Below, piece by piece: positions 56,806-64,000 of a DNA stretch of 64,000 nt. The notes under the pieces were generated by a model. It was not told the DNA's origin. It did no database searches and saw only the letters and a list, made by a program, of their open reading frames with translations. Both the position numbers and the translations under genes were made by a program. Location: the NCBI GenBank assembly GCA_030374805.1, contig JARGSG010000017.1, positions 62,001 through 126,000 on the forward strand, read 5' to 3'. The first letter of the stretch is position 1. Every line of letters begins with the position of its first letter. Source of the DNA: Gracilaria gracilis (Eukaryota; Rhodophyta; Florideophyceae; Gracilariales; Gracilariaceae).

Positions 56806-58674
56806 TTACTGGTTCGCACCATTACTTTCTTGGGAAGTACCACCCCAGCCGGGACGGTTTGCAAGCGCACCCACCATTGCGATGATATCTTTCGAAGCTT
56901 CGGGGGCGCTGAGGCCACTTCCGCGAATGAAGCAAGCAATGAACTCACTTTCGTTAACCACCCCTGAACTGAAGTTAGCTGAACCGGCGCTCGCCATTGG
57001 TGGAGACGGACCATTGTCTGGCTCACTTGTCGCCGCTATTGCGGGCTTAATACCCTCGGGATCCGACGGAGCCATAGCGATTGGTACCGCTGGAGCGCCC
57101 TCAGCAGGGGAAACGTTCCCGACCGCGTCGGCTGCTTCGTCTACGACCATACCCGCTTCATCGGGATCGTTATACCCCATTGGATCTCCACCGCTTAAAG
57201 CGTGATAGTAATCATCCGAGTCCACTTACCCTCGCGGGCGGTCGCTGGGGATTACAAATTGGGCATCCCGGAATTCCCCTGCTTCTTTGCGGTTTATCTC
57301 CTGGAAGTCCCACGGGTCGAAGTATATAAATTCGCCCGCAAGCGGAGTAATTCCCCCCGAAATAGGGCCGGATCCACCACTACTCTAGTCTCGACGGCCG
57401 CTTTATTCGATGGGAACATCGTCCCACCGAACGTCTTCGAGGTACTTGAGTAAACCCCAACATTTCTTCTTCTTTGGTTCTGCCTTTGCGGGGATCTCCA
57501 TTCTCAGGCTACCGATGGTCGCCTGCACGCGGGATTGGATGTACCACAGTCTATACTGGTCGTACGCCTCCGTGAGGATATACGGCGCCGTGCGGACTGC
57601 CCACTCGGTCACCATGACCCACCACAACCCCGAGCGGGGAACCGTCATGAGGAATGATCCCATGTACGCGAACACCGGCGGAAGCTCGATGTAGCAATCC
57701 GGGCACGCCTCCAAGGAGAACCACCACGACGGATTCGGTACATACCGACCTTCTCGGTGGGTGGGAGCAATTCTCTCTATCTCAATGACCTCAACGTTCA
57801 GGTACGAGGCGATATACCCGAATCGGGAGCGCCAACGCCGTTCATAACGGATTCAGTTCTGAAGAAAGTTTGAACGGGAAGCTCGGAGAAGATCACGGAG
57901 CTCAGTTCCAATAATCGGTCTCTCCCAGCAAAGGGATGCTTGCCGCGCTGCGGGAGAATCCGTCCATGCGAAGGTCTCCAACGCCGTGGGGCGGTCAAAT
58001 TACGACATCTAACAGCGCATGCGGTATACGAATATGTCAAAATTCTACCACGGAGGGATGGGGAACTGGAATGGAGCCTGGCATTGACGTTGATAGCCAA
58101 TCATGACCAGCGCCGCATGGGCGTTAGTCACGGATTCTCTCCCGTTACGACGGACATAGTGCAAGGGAATCGCCATGAGGTTCCACCAGTCCCATGACGC
58201 TGTAACATCGGCGGGAATATCCGCCAGAGGGGTGTTCAAACTGTCTGCATAAGACAGGATCAACGACACATGGAGGAAAGCCAACGGATGAAACCAAGGC
58301 GCAGTTCTCAGTCTGAGGCCTTGTGACCGATTGCTCAAAATAAACCCAACCAGGGTGTCGTGCGGAGGCCACACGCGCACAGGATATCCGGGTACAATGA
58401 TCCCCGACATCAGGTGAGGGGCCGGCACACCGGTACCCGCGGAAATTTGGTTAGAAGGCTGAGCAGTTGGCTGGGTCAGCGGAAGCGCCCCTGCTTGCGC
58501 AGGTTGATTGCCGCTCTGCGGAGGTTGTTGGTTGTTGTTGCCTTGTGGCAGAGGAAGGGACCGGAAGCCGGTGAAGTATCCCTGCGGAGTGTGATTCGAT
58601 TGCTGTCTAGACATTTCGGTAGTCGTTAGATCGATTACCGGCGTGGCCGGAGGAGTGGCGTGTGTTAATTTCAC
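56806..58674 (-). pseudogene. Antisense ORF block of the gypsy chromovirus
   Basis: Minus-strand frames at 58045-58674, 57403-57714 and 56806-57225 encode a protein of unknown function. It has a Gln/Pro-rich N-terminus (after DLTTTEMSRQQSNHTPQGY), a Trp-rich central part (VRVWPPHDTLVGFILSNRSQ; DVTASWDWWNLMAIPLHYVR; SGLWWVMVTEWAVRTAPYIL) and an acidic C-terminus (MDSDDYYHALSGGDP). It lies between the chromodomain and the right LTR in antisense. Antisense ORFs in this place are known in some plant LTR elements. Treated as part of a fossil. Confidence 0.5.
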
Positions 58675-58892
58675 TCGAGGAACGAGTTCTTGGATTGGTT
58701 CGCCTTGGAAAGGAGGAAGCGCTGCGTGTGCAGGTGCGGTGTGCCCTGTATCAGGGTGAATTACCGGCGAGCCGGAGGAGGGCGTTTATTTATAGCCTTG
58801 GTCCGCCATCGCGTCGCTCGCAAAAAGCGTCGCGCCCTCGGCTAAAGAGTGGGATATGAAGTGCAACGCCTTCCTGGAGGGAATCCTGCGAC

Positions 58893-59600
58893 TTAGTTAT
58901 TTTCCGACATGTCGGTTGGGCGGAGTATATGACAACATATTTTGACTCCCTACTGTGAACTGGATACGTGAGACATGGTGAGTCAGGGAGGTTGGAACAG
59001 CATTGCCGCTATTTCAGATATTTATTAAATAGTACTTGCATAATATAGGGAGGTTTCTACACATCATATAGTGCCAGGGAACCATGACCCTGCCACTCAG
59101 TAAATCTCCACAACAAAAATTGGCTCTAGACTTCTTCGCCTTCTTCCGTACTGTACTCCTTCTCGAAGCGATACGCTGTTGCTAACGGGCTGTTTATCTC
59201 ACTGCGACACCCAAACAAACCCATTGCTTGGAGTATTTACCAACTGTTTTCGTGTTCTCTTCTGTATAAGGTGTATTACGGCTTTGCCGTTTTCTTTTGG
59301 ACACTCTTGTGACTCGCCCGTCTTTTTCTTTTCCTTTTCGGTTGCTCCCCGCTACCTGCGGTCTGTTCTGAAACTGCGTTGCACTCGGCACCTGTGGAAA
59401 CTTGGCCTTCTTGGAGGACAGCACAAACACGCCGCGCACGCGGAATAACTTCCTGTCTCACCTTTTTACGCTGGTCGTGAAGGTTTGACCTCGGTTTTAC
59501 ACCCGAGATAGTTGTTTCATCCCTGTAAGGGCTTTACTGCTGAGTTGGCTTCATGAGAGGAAGATCCGGACATCTTCTGGTGTTTCCCAGCTTGGGGGAA
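58893..59600 (+). repeat. Right LTR of the gypsy element
   Basis: Counterpart of the left LTR; borders approximate. A Ty1/copia fragment begins directly at its right edge. Confidence 0.75.
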
Positions 59601-59960
59601 TTGCACTATCCACAACAAAAGCAAAATATATCGGAGCAACAAAAGCCACAAAACACACCCAATGGCTTTTCAATATCCTCCATGCAACTACAATGACAGA
59701 TCACTAGCCAGTACCGCAATTCATCGACGACCAATCCGTAATACTTTTCGCATCAAATTGATCACCAACAAAGCGTAGAAAGCATATCAAAATTCGCTAC
59801 AACTATCTCTACCACGATATTGCCGAAAGTTCCGTCGAAGTACAAAACATTTTAACAGAAAATATATTAGCCAACATATTTACAAAGCCGCTACAACGAG
59901 ACTGATTCGTCAAACTTCGTCATCATTTGGATATCACCCCCTCTACCCAAAAAATGTGAA
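59601..59960 (+). mobile_element. Ty1/copia fragment (RNase H end), old
   Basis: Fossil. The plus strand carries the C-terminal RNase H region of a copia pol (KYIGATKATKHTQWLFNILH; TKPLQRD), unrelated in sequence to the young copies A and B. Broken, with several breaks, and only the 3' part is present. It abuts the gypsy right LTR. Confidence 0.7.
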
Positions 59961-60546
59961 TCATCACCGGGGACTTTCAATTAGCATATCCATCTTTGCT
60001 GATTCACATTTTCCGATGACATTTAGCCTTACAGTAGTAGCTCCAGTACATGAGGACGAGATGAGCGAGCTCTCCATGCAAACGGCTCTGAGCTAGTGTC
60101 TATTACACCGGAGTTTTGAGCTCATATGAGGTAAGCTTGACCTCATATGAGGTCAACCCCGTCGGCCATCAAAAAAATCAAAAAATTGCGTTTCGAGGAT
60201 GCCAGAAGGCATTTCCATATTTGAAATTTGAAAAGCGCCGCTAGACCCAACCGAGCTGTAGTTTCAGTAGCAATAAAAACTTCTAGAGCACTCGTAACGC
60301 AGGCCTCTGCAGAATGAGACTTCCGCTTCGTCAAAGGCAAAATTTTAGTCGTTCCAAGCTCTCTTTGACGTATAGCGGCTACTTCACTTTCACAAAATGT
60401 TCCAGATTTTGGGTCCTTTAACGGTAAACGTGCCTTCGAGCCGGCCCCACTCAGACCTCGGGGTCCACATTTCTGACAAGCTGTCGTGACTTCAAGATCA
60501 TCAAGGACTGTGCCTCGGTCCCCTCCAGACCTCTTCTGTAAGCTCC
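59961..60546. other. No supported gene
   Basis: A 65-codon minus-strand frame (60143-60340) reads like coding sequence (SAEACVTSALEVFIATETTA) but is not recognised. The palindrome at 60137-60156 lies just at its end. Confidence 0.35.
60137..60156. repeat. Perfect 20-bp palindrome with TGACCTCATATGAGGTCA core
   Basis: Second copy of the dyad found at 30100-30123. A half copy, CTCATATGAGGTAA, lies immediately to its left. Confidence 0.85.
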
Positions 60547-60825
60547 GTGATGGAGCGATTGAAGTTCCATGATGAAACTTCCATCAATCATGATTCAGGT
60601 GATTCAAACAATACAGCAATCCCGGGAACACCAATAGGCTGTCCACGACGTCAACGACGTCCACGACTCGAATCAAACGACGAAAACCAGGACGGAAGTG
60701 GGAAGAAGAAGACACAGGGCGCTGAAAAGCGGTGCAAGTCGCACGGTGTGACCACTGTGGAAAAGATGGGGCACATCCAGATGGTTTGTAAGTATGATCC
60801 ACTTAATCCGGAAAAACGGTGGTAA
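60547..60825 (+). CDS. Short Cys/His-containing ORF, unrecognised
   Basis: A 92-codon frame ends KRCKSHGVTTVEKMGHIQMV followed by CKYDPLNPEKRW; one further Cys follows after the TAA stop. The spaced Cys and His residues could bind zinc. The first half is low-complexity (Asn/Ser/Arg). Possibly a transposon fragment; not recognised. Confidence 0.25.
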   Translation: MMERLKFHDETSINHDSGDSNNTAIPGTPIGCPRRQRRPRLESNDENQDGSGKKKTQGAEKRCKSHGVTTVEKMGHIQMVCKYDPLNPEKRW

Positions 60826-60970
60826 CAATGTGGAAAGGCGGCAGTGGAAATGACGAACGCAAATCGGCCGAAGGTCGTAGCAAATAAGACAAAAAGTGGA
60901 GGCGGGGAATGCAAGCAGGGTTGAGCGGGTGGAGATCACCAACATCGAGGCAATCGAAGATGAATGATGG

Positions 60971-63652
60971 ATGAAGGAGCCCATATCCAGGTTGGCAGTG
61001 TATAGCGCGTACTTTGAGGTAGAGGAGGGAAGCTACCAAGGATACAACCCAGTTTCCCTGAGGGACTTTGAAGAACAAGGTTTAGCTTGGACATCTGCAT
61101 CAAAAAACGATATTGATGAGATTGATCCGGGGATGCTTAGGGACAACGCAAAGTCGTCAAAGTCGTTGTTGATATTTGTTTGGGTGCTATCTTTGATATT
61201 GTTGCTGCTATTAACGTGACAATTTATGATTGGGCTTTGTTTGGTAACGGCACTTTGTGAAACGAATGAGCGGAACAGCGACGTGAGCGCTGAATGCCTG
61301 ATCAGGACACTTGACTTTAGGGTACCCACATGGTTTGTGTGGACCAACCTGGTAGGTTGGACTCTGGAACTGCTGGTGGCGTCAATCATGGCCTTTTTGA
61401 TTCTGAGAAGTGCTGTTGGATCTGCCAGGTGGAAACATCGATGCTGATTCAGAAAATGTCTGTGGGTTTCTTTAGCCAACAGTCTGTGGCGTTCATTGTG
61501 CCGTTTACGATGCTTTTCACTCAATTGGGAGTGAAAGTGAATTGGAGACTGCTGGCTGTTTTGGGATGGATGCGTTGCTGGGTATGAGCACTGAGTTGAT
61601 CTGAAAGAGAATAGGCTCGCGTGGGAGCGTGAGAGCTGCAGCTGTATCACGTGTGAGCTTTGGGCTTGGAATGCAACTGTCGTTTGGTGTGGAAGTGGTA
61701 GTGAGCCTATCGACGCTGGGTATTAGCTTGTTTGGTATTTCGATAGCGTACCTCGTGTTTAGCGACGTGCGGGCGCTGGGTGGATTTGCAGTTGGCACTG
61801 CTATGAGTACATTGTTCTTACGGCTATCAGGGTGTTCGTTTGGTGCGTCATTGCAGTCATGTGGGCGGACCCTCGAACCGGGAAGATGGCCACAGCGCAC
61901 GTACTTGCATCGTACGTACAACGGTCGACTATCATAGGACTGAGTAGGTTTAATTCCAATGTATCATCCACATTGGCAACAGCTATGGTAGCGTCAAGCA
62001 TGCCGTTCTATTCCCGTGATTTATTTCCCACATGTGTATACAATCACTTGGCCATTGATCAAGAGTGTGGACCGTTTGGAAATTCCATAGCGCTGTCAAA
62101 TGCAGTGTGCATCTGCAGAAACGAGAACGTATGCTTGAGCTACCCGAACTTGACTAGTGAATCGCCGGTTTCTGTGTTTATTGGGCTCCCGTTTCTACTG
62201 TCATTGGTTGGCTTGTTGACATCTACCGCCTGTGCAACTGTGATGAAAATGTGGGGTTTGGGATTAGAATCCACTTTGAAATTAGAATCCCGTTCAAGCC
62301 GGATAAAGAAAGTACGAAAGATTTTGGCGGTGAACACTCTCGTGGGGGGTATGATACTTCTGGTGTGCTTCGCGGCGATTTGCTTCGGGCTGTTTGGTCC
62401 ATCTTCGTCGTTTGCTTCTCGAAGAGAATTTGGTAGTGCAAACAAGCTACAGCGGATGATTTTGGATGGAGACGAAGACGGATGTGTTACGCGAGCCCAA
62501 AGTATAAGGGACTTGGATTCTCCACTTTCCATTACAAGTGGAGTGTGGATGATATCAGAGGAGTGTGGACCTGTGACTGCGTCGGGTCGAAGCTTGAGGC
62601 GCGTTTCTTCAACTGGTTGGAGGCTGTTCCTCTGCAGCCTTATAGGGCCTGTGGTTGCGTTCTTGTTGAGTGGATGGTGTGGAGCACTCTTTGCATTGGA
62701 ATTATTCAAACCGGTGGCCGCGGTTGCGAAGGCGGCGTTGTCTGGGACGACAGCACTCATTGTTCAGAGCGTGGCAAACGGCATGATGTGCAGTATGGAG
62801 GCAGATGTCGTTATTTTGGGAGCCACGGTGTGCTCGTTTGTTCTCTACGATACTTATAGCGTGGGTATCATTACGGTGGCGTATATCAGCATGGGTGGGG
62901 TGGCATGTACCGCCGTTCCACTTGGGGGCGTGGTTCGTGGTGCAATCGGTGTTTCCCGCATTACATCGTGGAGCCATGCGATGAGGAGCAATGGTATCGT
63001 TGCGAGAATAGGTTTTGAGGCGGCTGCGATTGGGGAATGCTTTTTGCGAGGAGCACCGGTGATGACAGGATTGGTGCTTATTCTAGCGGCACTGGGGCAA
63101 GCGGGACTCCAGCTATCGCCGAGGGGACTTGTGGGTGGACCTGAGCTACCGCCGTTGAAACTGATCACAGGCACTGGGCTGGTAACATTGGACGTCGTTG
63201 TTTGGTGTGGGCTGGCGATCGGAATCGTTTTTCCAATGGCTATGGCGGGGACCTTGTGCGCCGTGGCTAAACAAGAAACCATTCTGAGATTGAAAGGAGC
63301 GGAAGCGGAATCATCAACGCGCAGATTGGAATTGTTATTGTTGGTGGTAAGCATTTTGCCTTCCGTGATTGCCCTCTTATCTCCGTTCGTGGTTGGGTTT
63401 GGACTTCGCAACTGGGCTGTTATTGCTATGAAAGCATCCTCTGTTTTCGTAAGTTTTGTGATTGGGAGCTTTTTGCGCGCGTATGGAACTGGTATCCAGG
63501 AAGGGGTTGCAGGACATGGGACGAAGCGGACTCAGTCTACGAAAAGGGCAAATTCTAGTGCATTGGCGTTGTGTGAAATGGTTGTACCGGGGATGCGTTC
63601 AGTAAGCAAGGTGGTTGCTGCTGCTTCTGTTGTGTCTGTATCGTTGATGTGA
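60971..63652 (+). pseudogene. Membrane pyrophosphatase (M-PPase)-like protein, catalytic residues not conserved
   Basis: The last 597 codons (ATG 61859 to 63652) are open and encode about ten membrane spans. Upstream, ATG 60971 starts SYQGYNPVSLRDFEEQG and IDPGMLRDNAKSSKSLLIFV. Then come frames with IQKMSVGFFSQQSVAFIVPF, LSTLGISLFGISIAYLVFSD and RALGGFAVGTAMSTLFLRLS, which align with the N-terminal third of H+-pyrophosphatases. Two in-frame TGA codons (61217 and about 61600) and three frame changes (near 61440, 61565 and 61830) separate them. Downstream, YSVGIITVAYISMGG, AAAIGECFLRGA, GLAIGIVFPMAMAG, LSPFVVGFGL and LCEMVVPGMRSVSKVV fall where the family has its conserved blocks. The Asp-rich DNVGDN, DNAGG and GDxxGDPxKDT signatures are absent. 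Recalled alignment only; a different multi-span transporter is possible. Confidence 0.6.
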
Positions 63653-64000
63653 TCATACAGCAGCCGCGGGTGGATTGGGGGAGTTTTGCTGGGCATTTAC
63701 AACGTATATGTTTGCGCGTTTGTTCTGTAGAAGTGTTGCGCGGAAAAACTTCGGCTCGATGCCAGCACTATCTTCATCCATGCTTAGAGGCCGGTGAGTC
63801 CGTACTACGTGGAATAACCAACCTTTGATACGCGCAAGGTGGTGGCTTGCAGTGAGATGTCAGAAGCGCTTCACGCCTTCAAACATGCCACACTGCCTGT
63901 CAGTCGTCAGGTGTTACCAGGGCTCTCTCTTCGGTCTAGAGCTGAGTTCAAAATCGTCGAGTTGGAAACATTGAGCTCTCCGCGAGTGGGTAGCTCCGTT
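63653..64000. other. No gene seen
   Basis: The 348 bases downstream of the M-PPase-like frame hold no supported frame or clear signal. Confidence 0.4.

Larger units (their letters stand above)
49762..59600 (+). mobile_element. Ty3/gypsy chromovirus, old, with diverged LTRs
   Basis: Fossil. Flanked by two direct repeats, about 49762-50490 and 58893-59600, that align over their whole length with roughly one difference in four to five bases, which implies an old insertion. Parts on the plus strand in order: gag-like region (51415-51690), protease-like region (52530-53015), reverse transcriptase region (53925-54341), integrase C-terminal region (54392-55036), a Pro/Ser-rich region (55142-56398) and a chromodomain (56444-56641). 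An antisense ORF block follows (56806-58674) before the right LTR. Broken, with well over ten breaks. Confidence 0.8.

Noticed and set aside
19527-61219. Reassignment of TGA as a sense codon
   Set aside because: In-frame TGA occurs in the hAT, M-PPase-like, NB-ARC and Harbinger frames, but TAG and TAA stops and frame changes occur too, and TGA also ends frames cleanly; ordinary decay is simpler.

Overview
The window looks like nuclear DNA of a eukaryote that is rich in transposons and poor in introns. An alga is likely and a red alga is my best guess, but nothing here proves it. The case rests on: a cytosolic-type ribulose-phosphate 3-epimerase relic; a Rossmann-fold protein of a family I associate with algae; a relative of membrane pyrophosphatases; an NB-ARC NTPase; and a mix of Plavaka/CACTA, hAT, pogo, PIF/Harbinger, Ty1/copia and Ty3/gypsy elements. 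No operons, rRNA, convincing tRNA or CRISPR array were seen. Almost every host gene is a relic.

Layout. 1-2559 (-) is an uninterrupted Plavaka-type transposase that runs off the left edge. 2.6-5.2 kb is gene-free and full of hairpins and degenerate repeats. 5.2-16.1 kb holds two nearly identical Ty1/copia elements in direct orientation. 16.1-18.2 kb is a pogo element with TIRs and a TA duplication. A 419-bp CACTA-type MITE follows at 18.5 kb, then a hAT element (19.3-22.0 kb) with a perfect 8-bp target duplication. 22.8-24.6 kb (-) is an NB-ARC pseudogene with four nonsense codons and no frameshift. Two more pogo relics fill 25.2-30.0 kb. 31.07-31.83 kb is a cluster of hairpins.

32.0-32.5 kb (-) is the epimerase relic. 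33.1-39.9 kb is strongly purine-biased on the + strand. It holds decayed, unfamiliar genes: one with a ParB-like IDGYHR motif and one with an HxD...H double-stranded beta-helix pattern. It also holds the Rossmann-fold gene, split by a second 419-bp MITE. 40.8-42.4 kb is a PIF/Harbinger pair (transposase relic plus Myb-like ORF). 44.6-47.5 kb is a Ty3/gypsy remnant on the - strand. 49.8-59.6 kb is an old Ty3/gypsy chromovirus with diverged LTRs. Both gypsy remnants carry antisense ORFs beyond the pol region. A copia fragment abuts the second at 59.6 kb. 61.0-63.7 kb (+) is a multi-membrane-span relative of H+-pyrophosphatases that appears to lack the catalytic aspartates.

The genes do not form one pathway. 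The window is a transposon graveyard around a few host relics. Most recent activity: the two copia copies, the hAT element, and probably the Plavaka element, whose CACTA-type chemistry fits the termini of the two MITEs.
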